From positions 1-63,684 of the forward strand of contig NZ_JANIKD010000014.1 of the NCBI RefSeq assembly GCF_024580955.1: 63,684 nucleotides of DNA, given 5' to 3'. Under the pieces are notes generated by a model. The model made no database searches. It saw nothing but the letters and a program-made list of their open reading frames with translations, and had not been told where the DNA came from. Positions within the stretch are counted from its first letter, which is position 1. Each line of letters starts with the position of its first letter. Both the position numbers and the translations under genes were made by a program. This DNA is from Corynebacterium sp. 122RC1 (GTDB lineage Bacteria > Actinomycetota > Actinomycetes > Mycobacteriales > Mycobacteriaceae). This document shows, in pieces, positions 8,545 to 17,918 of the stretch.

Positions 8545-9435
8545 TTAGCTGTCGCGATACACGCCGCGGCCAAGGGTGTCACAGGAACTCATCTGGCCGG
8601 TGCGGTAACCCGTAAGGAATGCTTCCTGGCGCTGCTCGGAGGTGCCGTGGGTGAACAGGTCGGGGCGGACCTCGCCGGTGGAGCGCTGCTGGATGTTGTC
8701 ATCGCCCACCGCGCGGGCGGCCGTGATGGCGTCGTTCACCTGAGCGTCCGTAATGGGCTCCAGGAACGCATCTTCGCCTTGGTCAGCGTAGTGCGCCCAC
8801 ATGCCTGCGTAGCAGTCTGCTTGCAACTCAATGAGCACGGCATTGGATTCCGCACCGGGGTCATTGTAATTGGATAGCCTCAGCGTTCCCTCGAGTTGCT
8901 GGATATGGTGGCCGAACTCATGGGCCACAATGTACTGCTGGGCAAATGGGGTGTTTTCGCCGCCGTATTGGGAGAGTTGGTCGAAGAAGCTCACGTCAAA
9001 GTACGTGGACTGGTCCGCAGGGCAGTAGAAGGGGCCGGTCTTGGAGCTTGCGTATCCACAGCCAGACTGGGTGGCATTCGTGAACACCACCAATCCGGGT
9101 TCCGTGTATTCAATGCCAGCCTGTTGCGGCAGGATCTCCTGCCACATCTGGTCCACAGAAAGCGCAGTGAACTCCACACGGCAGTCCGCCTCGGTGTTCG
9201 CCTGGTCCGAAACCTGGCAGTGATCCAAACCGCCGGAGGTTTCCACTTGTTGCTGGCCGGCTCCGGACTGGGAGCCGAGGAATTCGTCCAACTGCGCCGG
9301 GTTTCCACCCATGAGGAGGAAAAGGCCAACCAGAAGAACGGTGCCGATGCCGCCACCAGCGACCATACGGCCGGTGCCACCTCCGCCGGTACGCGCACGG
9401 GACTCTGTCTTTTGAATGCCACCACGGAACGTCAT
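8545..9435 (-). CDS. YpfJ-type neutral zinc metallopeptidase
   Basis: 296 aa from the ATG at 9433-9435 (MTFRGGIQ..., the usual family N-terminus; the longer open frame upstream is not supported). A Gly/Arg-rich cytoplasmic start is followed by one membrane segment (about residues 27-46), so the catalytic part lies outside the membrane. The zinc motif HEFGHH is at residues 172-177 (HExxH), with the third ligand expected in the downstream NAVLIELQADCYAG segment. Family KPN_02809/ypfJ; substrate unknown. The gene is transcribed away from the aspS block. In C. glutamicum a similar gene sits next to aspS, so this is probably the ancestral edge of the conserved block. Confidence 0.88.
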   Translation of the reverse strand: MTFRGGIQKTESRARTGGGGTGRMVAGGGIGTVLLVGLFLLMGGNPAQLDEFLGSQSGAGQQQVETSGGLDHCQVSDQANTEADCRVEFTALSVDQMWQEILPQQAGIEYTEPGLVVFTNATQSGCGYASSKTGPFYCPADQSTYFDVSFFDQLSQYGGENTPFAQQYIVAHEFGHHIQQLEGTLRLSNYNDPGAESNAVLIELQADCYAGMWAHYADQGEDAFLEPITDAQVNDAITAARAVGDDNIQQRSTGEVRPDLFTHGTSEQRQEAFLTGYRTGQMSSCDTLGRGVYRDS

Positions 9436-9658
9436 GCGTCCGATTCTTTCACACCCGCAGGACAAAATGGGCAAACCCATCACGAGGTGCCGCTGGTGGG
9501 TAGTACTTGGTGGGGAGTTTCTTGAAACGCGATTGGAGAAATCCCGATTCAACGTTGCTGGGCAGGTCAAAGGGTCCTTCACGATCGATGTTGGAGGTTG
9601 AGCACGATGTGTTGAGCCGCAAGCATGTTGGTCATGATGGTTGCGAGGGAGTCAGAGT
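9436..9658. other. Intergenic region between metallopeptidase and acetyltransferase
   Basis: Divergent promoter region. No RNA gene or clear promoter was recognised. Short open frames here overlap the metallopeptidase start and look non-coding. Confidence 0.35.
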
Positions 9659-9751
9659 GTGGCCTCGATTTTGCAACGGTCCACCGCGGCTGAAGTGGTA
9701 ATCCGGCGCCCCGACGGCAACGTTGCGATCCCGCTCGACCTGCTTGGATAA
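9659..9751 (+). other. Possible small open frame or gene remnant (30 codons)
   Basis: GTG at 9659 is preceded at seven bases by GAGGGAG, a good ribosome-binding site, and opens 30 codons ending TAA at 9749-9751. The peptide (MASILQRSTAAEVVIRR then PDGNVAIPLDLLG) looks protein-like and is unlike random translation, but it is too short to assign. It may be a true small protein or the tail of a decayed gene. Confidence 0.2.
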
Positions 9752-9806
9752 CCGCCCGAGTACTAAAACCGCAGCGGCTAGTTTCCTGTGGATACACTTA
9801 CAACCC

Positions 9807-10334
9807 ATGAGCCAGCACAACACAAATGTCCAAGGCAGTCCGACGATCCGAGTACGCCCCGCACGTAGGGAAGACACTGCCGCAATGGTGCAGTTTGTCA
9901 AAGACCTCGCCGTGTACGAGAAGGAGCCGCTGGACACCGTCCTTCTTACCGAGGCCACACTCGAGCAGCAGCTCTTTGGTGAACACCCGGCGATCTTTGC
10001 CCACATAGCCGAAGAGATCGACGCAGATGGCAGCGCCTCCAGCGTTGGTTTTGCCCTGTGGTTTTTGAACTACTCCACCTGGGAAGGTGCGCATGGCATC
10101 TACCTCGAGGATTTGTTCGTACATCCGGAACACCGCGGTAAAGGCGCGGGGAAGGCATTGCTCAAGGAGCTGGCCAGCATCGCAGTGGAGCGCGGGTACA
10201 AGCGGGTTGAGTGGAGCGTATTGAAGTGGAACACGCCATCAATCGAGTTTTATCGCAGCATCGGTGCGTTCCCAATGGAGGAGTGGGACACCTATCGGCT
10301 CACCGGCGGCGCGCTTACCCAATTTGGCGGGTAG
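9807..10334 (+). CDS. GNAT family N-acetyltransferase (spermidine/diamine or thialysine acetyltransferase-like)
   Basis: 175 aa from ATG 9807 (MSQHNTN...). Single GNAT fold: IRVRPARREDTAAM at the N-terminus, central strand GIYLEDLFVHPEHR, acetyl-CoA loop HRGKGAGKALL (Q/RxxGxG/A) and a C-terminal VEWSVLKWNTPSIEFYRSIG segment typical of the SSAT/diamine acetyltransferase group. It transfers acetyl from acetyl-CoA to a primary amine, probably of a polyamine or lysine analogue, in the cytoplasm. The substrate cannot be read from sequence. It stands alone between the metallopeptidase and the exported nucleotidase. Confidence 0.85.
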   Translation: MSQHNTNVQGSPTIRVRPARREDTAAMVQFVKDLAVYEKEPLDTVLLTEATLEQQLFGEHPAIFAHIAEEIDADGSASSVGFALWFLNYSTWEGAHGIYLEDLFVHPEHRGKGAGKALLKELASIAVERGYKRVEWSVLKWNTPSIEFYRSIGAFPMEEWDTYRLTGGALTQFGG

Positions 10335-10530
10335 AGCCGCAACTTGCCTGGGGAGTGGATCGGCGTGAAATGAAACGCCAATTGATGCGTCATTAACAAG
10401 CGCGTGAATCTCTTGGGAACTTTCAGCAAATGCGCAGGTGTGTGGAATGTGAAGCACTGCAGTGCGGGCGTCGGGACGCTACAACACAAGGAGTAATCCA
10501 CGCATAGCTTTTCCCAAGGAGACTCCTCAC

Positions 10531-12618
10531 ATGACGTATCACCCCCGCAGGCGTAGCCATCGCGCGATTGCGTTGGCTACCACCACTGCCACGCTGTCTC
10601 TGGGCATAATGGTGCCTACCGCGAGCGCGCAGGAAATCGCCACGTTCAGCATCAGCAACTTCACTGACCTGCACGGGCACATCGCCCAGGTGGCAAGCGG
10701 TGGAAACGTCACCGAGCCTGGGGCGGCGGTGCTTTCCTCCATGGTCAAGCACGTCAATGCAGGTCAGGAATACCTACTCACCAGCAGCGGCGATAACGTG
10801 GGTGGCTCCGCCTTCCTCTCCGCCGTGCTGGATGACGAGCCAACGCTCGCCGTGCTGAACCAGATGGGACTGCACGCTTCCGCCGTGGGCAACCACGAGT
10901 TCGACAAAGGCTACGACGATCTCACCGGGCGCATCCAGCCCTTCTCCAACTTCGATTACCTGGGCGCAAACGTCACCGGAGGCACGCCCGCGCTGAAGCC
11001 CTACGTGGTAAAGGAAGTCGCTGGTGTGCGTGTGGCGCTGATCGGCTCGGTCACGGAAACCACCAAAAACAAGGTGTCCCCGGCGGGCATCGTGGGCATC
11101 GACTTCGACGACCCTATCGCGGCCACTAATGCGCTCGCTGACGAAATCACCGCCACCAACCAAGCCGACGTCGTTGTGGCGCTGTTCCATGAGGGTGTTG
11201 AGGACCCGAATGCGTTCAATGCGAACGTCGATGCTGTGTTCGCAGGCGACACTCACGAAACCGAGTCCCAGGTAATCAAGCGTGCCGACGGCTCCGCGTT
11301 CGCCGTGGCCCAGGCCTACGAATACGGCAAGGCCTTGGCAGACATGGACTTCACCTTTGACAAGCAATCTGGCAAGGTCACCGACATCACGAGCACGGTG
11401 TACGACACCGCGCAGATGATGGCCGCTGTAGGCAACACCCCAGACCTGGCTGTTGCCGCAATCGTTGAGCAGGCAATGCAGGATTCCGAAGTTGCGGGCA
11501 ACAGGGTAGTGGCCACCGCCGCCGCAAGCTTCTACCGAGGCGCAAACGAGGACAGCGCGACAAGCTCCGGTTCCAACCGCGGCGTGGAGTCCACCCTCTC
11601 CAACGCGCTTGCACAAGCGGCCAAGGATGCAATCACCAACAACACCTCAATCACGGCAGACCTCGGTGTGATGAACGCTGGCGGCGTGCGCGCAGACTTG
11701 CTCGAAGGTGAAGTGACCTACCAGGAGGCCTTCGCAGTACAACCATTCGGCAATGAGATCACGTACACCTCGCTCACTGGCCAGGACATCATCAACGCCA
11801 TCGAGCAGCAGTGGAAGGACCCATCCGCATCCCGCCCAGTACTGGCACTTGGCTGGTCCGATAACTTCACCTACACCTACAACCCACAGGCTGAAGCTGG
11901 AAAGCGTTTCATCGCGGGCACCATCGACGGCCAGCCGCTCGATCCCGCCGCCTTATACGTGGTTGCGGGTTCTACCTTCCTGCTTGAAGGCGGCGATGGC
12001 TTCCCGGCGCTGGCAAACGGTAGCAAACTAACCAACACGGGGCTGATGGACGTAACTGCATTCACCGAGTTCCTTGCAAACAACCCCACGCTCACTCCAC
12101 GCGGCGGCCAGTCAGCCGTGGGCATGCAGGTGAGCGGCGATCTTGCCCCCGGCGCCGAGGTGACCTTTGACCTCAGCTCCCTGCTCTACACCGTCGGCGA
12201 TAGCGCATCCACCGTGACGCTCTCTGTAGGCGAGACCATTGCCACCGCAGACATCGCCCGTGATTTCGGTCCAGCCAACTTCGGCGAGGCCGGAACCGCA
12301 TCGCTGAAGCTCACCGTTCCCGGCAGCGTGAAGGCCACGGATATGGTCACCATCACCACCGACGCTGGCACCCGCTTAAGCTTCGAGCTCGGCGCACTTG
12401 GGGGCGTTATGGAAGCTGAGGGCGCTTCTGAGAACCCAGCGTCACAGGATCCCTCTGAGGACCCCGCACCGGTGGGAAGCTCCACAGGCTTCGGCTTCTT
12501 TGGCCTGTTCGCACTGATCGCATTGTTGTTCTCTGCAGCGAACAATGCAGTTGGATCCGTGTTGAGCGCTTGGTTCGCACCACTCCAGGCACTGCTCGCC
12601 AGCAGTTCAGCGAATTAA
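10531..12618 (+). CDS. ushA: Exported 5'-nucleotidase / UshA-like metallophosphoesterase
   Basis: 695 aa from ATG 10531, preceded by AAGGAG. Signal peptide with an Arg-rich n-region (RRRSHR) and predicted cleavage after ASA (about residue 33). N-terminal calcineurin-like phosphoesterase domain with metal motifs TDLHGH, GNHEFDKG and GDTHE; C-terminal 5'-nucleotidase substrate domain with NAGGVRADL and AVQPFGNE. It hydrolyses extracellular nucleotides and possibly UDP-sugars to release phosphate and nucleosides. The end shows a Ser/Glu/Pro-rich linker and a hydrophobic segment (GFFGLFALIALLF), so the enzyme is probably membrane-anchored; no LPXTG motif is present. In C. glutamicum ushA responds to phosphate starvation; no PhoR box was recognised here. 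Confidence 0.88.
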   Translation: MTYHPRRRSHRAIALATTTATLSLGIMVPTASAQEIATFSISNFTDLHGHIAQVASGGNVTEPGAAVLSSMVKHVNAGQEYLLTSSGDNVGGSAFLSAVLDDEPTLAVLNQMGLHASAVGNHEFDKGYDDLTGRIQPFSNFDYLGANVTGGTPALKPYVVKEVAGVRVALIGSVTETTKNKVSPAGIVGIDFDDPIAATNALADEITATNQADVVVALFHEGVEDPNAFNANVDAVFAGDTHETESQVIKRADGSAFAVAQAYEYGKALADMDFTFDKQSGKVTDITSTVYDTAQMMAAVGNTPDLAVAAIVEQAMQDSEVAGNRVVATAAASFYRGANEDSATSSGSNRGVESTLSNALAQAAKDAITNNTSITADLGVMNAGGVRADLLEGEVTYQEAFAVQPFGNEITYTSLTGQDIINAIEQQWKDPSASRPVLALGWSDNFTYTYNPQAEAGKRFIAGTIDGQPLDPAALYVVAGSTFLLEGGDGFPALANGSKLTNTGLMDVTAFTEFLANNPTLTPRGGQSAVGMQVSGDLAPGAEVTFDLSSLLYTVGDSASTVTLSVGETIATADIARDFGPANFGEAGTASLKLTVPGSVKATDMVTITTDAGTRLSFELGALGGVMEAEGASENPASQDPSEDPAPVGSSTGFGFFGLFALIALLFSAANNAVGSVLSAWFAPLQALLASSSAN

Positions 12619-12649
12619 TTCAATCCCGCGCGCTCATGCCGCCACAATC

Positions 12650-12683
12650 AGACGGGCTCACCAAAGCAAGGTGGGGCCCGTCT
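12650..12683 (+). terminator. Hairpin after the nucleotidase gene
   Basis: AGACGGGC (12650-12657) pairs with GCCCGTCT (12676-12683), with inner CACC/GGTG pairs. No strong T-run follows, so termination is plausible rather than certain. The rest of 12684-12909 holds the aspS leader and no other gene. Confidence 0.4.
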
Positions 12684-12909
12684 CCGCGCATCCCAGCGGG
12701 TCGATGCGCTTTGGTGCCCGTGGTAGTGCCAGAGTGTGCAGTGTGCAATTTGGAACGCCCTGCGAGTAAGATATTTCACTTAGACTTGAGGCATTTGCCA
12801 AGTGCCCAACCTCATGGCCCAACGCCACGGCCCCGTGCGGGTGGTGGTGGGCTGCGAGTCTGCGCTGGTGCTCATCAAGAGAAACCCACGAGGAAAGGAA
12901 GAGTTGCAC

Positions 12910-14739
12910 GTGTTGCGTACACATTTCGCGGGCGAGCTGCGTAAAGAGACTGCAGGTCAGGAAGTTACACTTACCGGTTGGGTGTCGCGCCGGCGCGACC
13001 ACGGCGGCGTGATCTTCATTGACTTGCGTGACTCATCCGGTATTGCGCAGGTGGTGTTCCGCGAGAGTGAAGTTGCACAGCGTGCTCACCACCTCCGCAG
13101 CGAATACTGCGTAAAGGTCACTGGTGTGGTGGAGCCACGCCCCGAGGGCTCCGAGAACGCCAACTTGGCATCCGGCGCCATCGAGGTCAACGTCTCCGAG
13201 CTTGAGGTTCTCAACGAGTCTGCGGCGCTCCCATTCCAGATTGACGACGCAGCGCAAGGCGGCGAAGTAGGCGAGGAAGCCCGGCTGAAGTACCGCTACC
13301 TGGACTTGCGACGCCCACAACAGGGTTGGGCGCTGCGCCTGCGCTCTAAGGCAAACCAGGCAGCGCGCCGGGTACTGGACCGCCACGACTTCGTGGAAAT
13401 CGAAACCCCAACGCTGACCCGTTCCACCCCTGAAGGTGCCCGAGATTTCCTGGTTCCAGCTCGCCTGAAGCCAGGTTCCTGGTATGCCCTTCCACAGTCC
13501 CCGCAGTTGTTCAAGCAATTGCTCATGGTGGCTGGCATGGAGCGCTACTACCAGATCGCTCGCTGCTACCGCGACGAGGATTTCCGCGCGGACCGCCAGC
13601 CGGAGTTCACTCAGCTCGATGTTGAGATGAGCTTTGTGGACCAAGATGACATCATCGCCTTGGCTGAGGAAATCCTGGTGGAGCTGTGGAAGCTCATCGG
13701 CTATGAGATCACCACCCCGATCCCACGGATGACCTATGCGGACGCGATGCGTCTCTACGGTTCCGACAAGCCAGACCTGCGTTTTGACATTCAGCTTGTG
13801 GAATGCACCGAGTTCTTCAAGGACACCACCTTCCGTGTGTTCCAAAATGAGTACGTTGGCGCTGTGGTGATGAAGGGTGGTGCTTCCCAGCCTCGCCGCC
13901 AGTTGGATGCTTGGCAGGAGTGGGCAAAGCAGCGCGGCGCGAAGGGCCTCGCGTATATCCTCGTGGGTGAGGACGGAGAGCTTTCTGGCCCAGTGGCAAA
14001 GAACATCACGGAAGCTGAGCGTGAGGGTATTGCTGCGCACGTCGGCGCCGCCCCAGGAGACGCGATCTTCTTCGCCGCCGGTGAGACCAAGAGCTCACGC
14101 GCGTTGCTTGGCGCAGCACGCAGCGAAATTGCCCGCAAGCTGGACCTGATCAAGGATGGCGACTGGGCCTTCACTTGGGTTGTGGATGCACCGCTGTTCG
14201 AGCCCGCTGCCGACGCCACCGCTAGCGGTGATGTTGCACTTGGACACTCCAAGTGGACCGCTGTGCACCACGCGTTCACCTCGCCGAAGCCAGAGTGGAT
14301 TGACAACTTTGATCAGAACCCTGGCGAAGCAACCGCATATGCCTATGACATCGTGTGCAACGGCAATGAGATCGGTGGCGGTTCCATCCGTATCCACCAG
14401 CGCGATGTGCAGCAACGCGTCTTTGAAGTGATGGGCATCAGCGAGGAAGAGGCGCAGGAGAAGTTCGGCTTCCTCTTGGACGCATTCGCCTTTGGCGCAC
14501 CACCACACGGCGGCATTGCTTTCGGTTGGGACCGCATTGTGTCCCTGCTCGGCGGTTTTGACTCCATCCGTGACGTGATTGCGTTCCCGAAGTCCGGTGG
14601 TGGCGTGGACCCACTCACCGACGCTCCCGCCCCGATCCCTGCGCAGCAGCGCAAGGAGACCGGTGTGGATTTCAAGCCAAAGGCTGAAAAGGCTGAAAAG
14701 GCTGAAAAGGCAGCAGAGGCAGAAGCCGGCCAAGCCTAA
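12910..14739 (+). CDS. aspS: Aspartyl-tRNA synthetase (bacterial type, probably non-discriminating)
   Basis: 609 aa from GTG 12910 ([13 protein letters not shown]..., matching the family N-terminus), with GAGGAAAGGAAG upstream; the longer frame from 12802 is rejected. Charges tRNA-Asp with aspartate. N-terminal OB-fold anticodon domain ([19 protein letters not shown]), class II core with motif 1 around [20 protein letters not shown], motif 2 with [21 protein letters not shown] insertion domain in the middle, motif 3 [10 protein letters not shown]. Many actinobacteria lack AsnRS and use a non-discriminating AspRS with GatCAB; that is inferred here. The C-terminus carries a Lys/Glu/Ala tail encoded by a 9-bp tandem repeat. 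Confidence 0.97.
   Translation: MLRTHFAGELRKETAGQEVTLTGWVSRRRDHGGVIFIDLRDSSGIAQVVFRESEVAQRAHHLRSEYCVKVTGVVEPRPEGSENANLASGAIEVNVSELEVLNESAALPFQIDDAAQGGEVGEEARLKYRYLDLRRPQQGWALRLRSKANQAARRVLDRHDFVEIETPTLTRSTPEGARDFLVPARLKPGSWYALPQSPQLFKQLLMVAGMERYYQIARCYRDEDFRADRQPEFTQLDVEMSFVDQDDIIALAEEILVELWKLIGYEITTPIPRMTYADAMRLYGSDKPDLRFDIQLVECTEFFKDTTFRVFQNEYVGAVVMKGGASQPRRQLDAWQEWAKQRGAKGLAYILVGEDGELSGPVAKNITEAEREGIAAHVGAAPGDAIFFAAGETKSSRALLGAARSEIARKLDLIKDGDWAFTWVVDAPLFEPAADATASGDVALGHSKWTAVHHAFTSPKPEWIDNFDQNPGEATAYAYDIVCNGNEIGGGSIRIHQRDVQQRVFEVMGISEEEAQEKFGFLLDAFAFGAPPHGGIAFGWDRIVSLLGGFDSIRDVIAFPKSGGGVDPLTDAPAPIPAQQRKETGVDFKPKAEKAEKAEKAAEAEAGQA
14682..14708 (+). repeat. Three tandem copies of a 9-bp repeat in the aspS tail
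   Basis: GGCTGAAAA three times without mismatch, in frame, encoding repeats of the tripeptide A-E-K near the end of AspRS. Copy number could vary by slippage without breaking the frame. Confidence 0.85.
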
Positions 14740-14757
14740 GCTGGATTGCTTGCAACC

Positions 14758-14787
14758 GCCCCGCGCTGGCACTGGCCGTCGCGGGGC
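14758..14787 (+). terminator. GC-rich hairpin after aspS
   Basis: GCCCCGCG (14758-14765) and CGCGGGGC (14780-14787) form an 8-bp stem 18 bp after the aspS stop. The T-run is poor. The following bases AACGGGGCGGTGGTT could form an alternative pairing with 14755-14762. Confidence 0.45.
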
Positions 14788-14868
14788 TGTTGCATGGAAC
14801 GGGGCGGTGGTTCATGGGCTCGCACACCCACGGACACCGAAGGAAGGAACCCAAGCAATCCTGCTACT

Positions 14869-14897
14869 TTGACGGTGCGCTTGGGCGGTGTTCAAGT
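14869..14897 (+). promoter_or_regulatory. Candidate promoter upstream of the APH-fold gene
   Basis: TTGACG (14869-14874), 17-bp spacer, TCAAGT (14892-14897). It lies in the 350-bp gap between aspS and the next gene; the leader of about 190 nt that follows holds no recognised RNA. Confidence 0.4.
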
Positions 14898-15092
14898 ATG
14901 GTGGTGTGTGGATAAGGTCGGCAGAGCGGAAGCTAGCGCTTCGAGGCTGATCATCGGGCTCCTGCAGGTAGATGCAACCTGGAGCGCGCCCTGCGCAAAC
15001 GGCATGAAACGTTGCACGGGTGCTGCGCGGAGGAGCACAACGGTGTTGCCCACGGCTGTTTGGGTGGCACGGCAGAAAGGTACAACAGGATT

Positions 15093-16433
15093 ATGGGTGG
15101 ACAAGTTCCCGATCACCCCTTGGGTATGAGCGGCCTCAACGGGGTTGCTGAGCTGCGCGAGCAATTTGAAAATGACGCAGCTTCTCTTGCCGAACTCACT
15201 GAGAAGGTGGTTGCCAGTGCTGAGGAGCTGCTGTCTCGACGCTACGGAGGCATGCAGAGCCTGCAGGACGTGCAGCGCCTGAATGGTTCCGGCGTGGCCT
15301 TGGTGTTGCGTGCCCGGGTTGCACCTTCACCGTTTTTGCAGCAGCGCTCCGTGATCATTAAGTACACCCCACCAACCGGTGCGGATTTTGATGAGTCTGG
15401 GCTGTTGCGGGAGATCGTTGCCTACCAGTTCACCACCTCGTTGAGCGAGGATGTGCGCCCAGGGCCAATCCTGTTGGCCCATGACATGGATGAGCACCTC
15501 CTCGTCATCTCTGACTCGGGTGACGGTGACACCTTTGCGGAGCTGCTTCGCACTCACAATCCGCAGATGCGCCAAGAAATTTTGCGTAACCTCGGTGAGG
15601 CTATCGGGCGGATGCACGCGGGCACCGCAATGAAGGAGCCTCATTTTGAGATCCTGATGCACCGCATGGCCGCCAAGTACCCTGAGATCGCAAAGACCAT
15701 GCACTTCCGCGAGCGCCTGCTGCGTGCTTCGATTTTGCTCGGGATGGAGCTGGTGGAGCACTCCGGCATTGCGGTGCAAGAAACCGTCCGTGACTTTGCG
15801 ATGGATGCCAACCGCAGGCTTTCCTCGGGGCATCACCGGGCATTCACCCCCTTTGACCTTTCCCCAGATAACATCATTGTTTCCTCCACCACCCATTTCT
15901 TGGATTACGAGTGGGCAGGTTTCCGCGACGCCGCCTTTGACCTCGCTTGCGTGGTAGCTGGGTTCCCACAATTCCTGTTCACAGAGCCAATCAGTGATGA
16001 TGAGGCAGACGTGTTCATCGAGGCGTGGACGCACCAAGTCTCCCGCCTGTGGCCCAATGTGAACAACCTGAATCGCCTGCACGCCCGCGTGCTGACGGCG
16101 CTGGTGGGGTGGTCTTTTGCCTCCATAGCGCTGATGCATTTCAGCACTGATGCGGAGGCGTTTGAAAAGCTCTACACCTTGGTGCTGCAAAATGATGCGG
16201 CTCCGCTGGATGTTTCGCAATTGCTTACCCTGGTGGGGCACTCCACCCCGCTGCTTGCAACCAAGGAGATGCTCAACCTGCCAACGGGTGTAGATGAGGA
16301 CACTATTAAACTTGCCCGAAAGGACCTTTCGGAAACCTTCGAGGCGTTGGCACGCTTTGCCGCGCGTAATAGTGATAGCCGCTTCCCAGAGGTGCAAGTA
16401 TTCGCGCAGACGGTGGTTGAGCGCCTGGTATAG
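15093..16433 (+). CDS. Aminoglycoside-phosphotransferase-fold kinase-like protein, function unknown
   Basis: 446 aa from ATG 15093 (AGAAAGG and CAGGA upstream; ATG 15126 is an alternative). The central part has the APH/choline-kinase signature: a Brenner-like loop [13 protein letters not shown] (Asp-x-x-x-x-Asn) followed by [17 protein letters not shown], where the Asp corresponds to the metal-binding DFG equivalent. The usual HxD histidine is replaced (TPFD). The upstream segment [16 protein letters not shown] is the nucleotide hinge region. It probably phosphorylates a small molecule, or is a degenerate kinase. Conserved between aspS and rarA in corynebacteria, which suggests a housekeeping role rather than resistance. 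No partner gene shows its substrate. Confidence 0.7.
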   Translation: MGGQVPDHPLGMSGLNGVAELREQFENDAASLAELTEKVVASAEELLSRRYGGMQSLQDVQRLNGSGVALVLRARVAPSPFLQQRSVIIKYTPPTGADFDESGLLREIVAYQFTTSLSEDVRPGPILLAHDMDEHLLVISDSGDGDTFAELLRTHNPQMRQEILRNLGEAIGRMHAGTAMKEPHFEILMHRMAAKYPEIAKTMHFRERLLRASILLGMELVEHSGIAVQETVRDFAMDANRRLSSGHHRAFTPFDLSPDNIIVSSTTHFLDYEWAGFRDAAFDLACVVAGFPQFLFTEPISDDEADVFIEAWTHQVSRLWPNVNNLNRLHARVLTALVGWSFASIALMHFSTDAEAFEKLYTLVLQNDAAPLDVSQLLTLVGHSTPLLATKEMLNLPTGVDEDTIKLARKDLSETFEALARFAARNSDSRFPEVQVFAQTVVERLV

Positions 16434-16498
16434 GCTGCGCCGGACCAAGGACAGCCAAGGACAAAAGCGAGCAAAGTTTTCCGAGAGGATTCAGGGCA

Positions 16499-17866
16499 AT
16501 GAGCAGCGTGGGACACGGAGATTTGGGCCTTGGCGACGGCCTCTTTTCCTCCATGCGCCCAGTAGAAACACCTGAAGTGTTTGCTGCGGGGTCCCATTCA
16601 CCGCTGGCCGCCCGAATGCGCCCGCGCAGTATTGATGAGGTGTTCGGGCAGCAGCACTTGCTGGCCCCGGGCAAGCCGCTGCACCGCCTAATCCACGGCT
16701 CCGGCGATGCCTCAGTGATCCTCTATGGGCCGCCTGGAACCGGCAAAACCACCATTGCCTCTCTGATTTCGCAGGCAACGGGGCACCGCTTCGTTGGCCT
16801 ATCCGCGCTTTCGGCCGGGGTGAAGGAAGTTCGCGCGGTGATCACCCAGGCCCGCCAGGATCTCGCCCGCGGTGTGCGCACCACCTTGTTCATTGATGAG
16901 GTCCATCGCTTTTCCAAAACGCAGCAGGACGCGTTGCTGGCAGCGGTGGAAAACCGCACGGTCCTCTTGGTTGCGGCGACCACGGAAAACCCCAGCTTCT
17001 CGGTTGTAGCGCCGTTGCTTTCCCGCTCGCTGTTGCTCAAATTGGAGCCGCTTTCTCATGAGGACATCAAATTACTCATTTCCAGGGCGGTGTCCGACGA
17101 ACGCGGGCTGGGCGGCAGGATCACAGTCAGCCCTGAGGCGTTGGAGCAGCTCGCGGTACTCGCAGGTGGCGACGCCCGCCGGGCGCTGACCTACCTGGAA
17201 GCAGCCGCGGAGGCGGTGGCAGACGGTGAGGACCTGACTGCGGAGATTCTGGCGAGCAACATTGACAGGGCAGTGGTGCGCTACGACCGCGATGGCGATC
17301 AGCACTATGACGTCACCAGCGCCTTCATCAAATCCATTCGCGGCTCGGACGTGGACGCCGCCCTGCATTACCTGGCCCGCATGATCGAGGCGGGGGAGGA
17401 CCCCAGGTTCATCGCCCGCAGGCTCGTGATCCACGCGAGCGAGGACATCGGCATGGCCGACCCCACCGCCCTCCAAACCGCCACTGCCGCCGCGCAGGCC
17501 GTGCAGTTTATCGGCATGCCAGAGGCCCGATTAGCCCTTGCGCAGGCAACCATCCACTTGGCCACCGCACCCAAATCCAACGCGGTAATCCAGGCAATTG
17601 ACCTGGCAATTTCCGACGTCCGCAAGGGCCGCACGTCGCCGGTCCCAGCGCACCTTCGGGATGGGCATTACAAGGGAGCCAAGGACCTCGGCAACGCCCA
17701 GGGATACCTGTACCCCCATGATGACCCACGGGGCGTCGTCAAGCAGCGCTACATCCCAGAGGACCTGGACGCGGCAGTGTACTACCAACCCACCCCACAC
17801 GGATCCGAGCGCCCGCTCTATGATCTTGTTGGCAAGCTGCGCCGTATTGTTCGCGGCAGCAAGTAG
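16499..17866 (+). CDS. rarA: Replication-associated recombination protein A (MgsA/RarA AAA+ ATPase)
   Basis: 455 aa. AAA+ clamp-loader-like ATPase acting at stalled replication forks. Walker [10 protein letters not shown] at residues 77-85, Walker B FIDEVHRF at about 136-143, sensor 1 in ATTENPSF, arginine-finger region [11 protein letters not shown], then the C-terminal MgsA tetramerisation domain ([39 protein letters not shown]). The ATG at 16499 follows a GAGAGGA element. It precedes alaS in the same direction with a 52-bp gap, so co-transcription is likely. Confidence 0.95.
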   Translation: MSSVGHGDLGLGDGLFSSMRPVETPEVFAAGSHSPLAARMRPRSIDEVFGQQHLLAPGKPLHRLIHGSGDASVILYGPPGTGKTTIASLISQATGHRFVGLSALSAGVKEVRAVITQARQDLARGVRTTLFIDEVHRFSKTQQDALLAAVENRTVLLVAATTENPSFSVVAPLLSRSLLLKLEPLSHEDIKLLISRAVSDERGLGGRITVSPEALEQLAVLAGGDARRALTYLEAAAEAVADGEDLTAEILASNIDRAVVRYDRDGDQHYDVTSAFIKSIRGSDVDAALHYLARMIEAGEDPRFIARRLVIHASEDIGMADPTALQTATAAAQAVQFIGMPEARLALAQATIHLATAPKSNAVIQAIDLAISDVRKGRTSPVPAHLRDGHYKGAKDLGNAQGYLYPHDDPRGVVKQRYIPEDLDAAVYYQPTPHGSERPLYDLVGKLRRIVRGSK

Positions 17867-17918
17867 ACTAGATTGGTTGCAGTAACGCGAATGCGAGAAG
17901 GAAAGTAGGAAACCCCTA

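Noticed and set aside
17867..17918. T-box leader before alaS
   Set aside because: The gap is 52 bp, too short for a T-box; no specifier or T-box bulge sequence is present.
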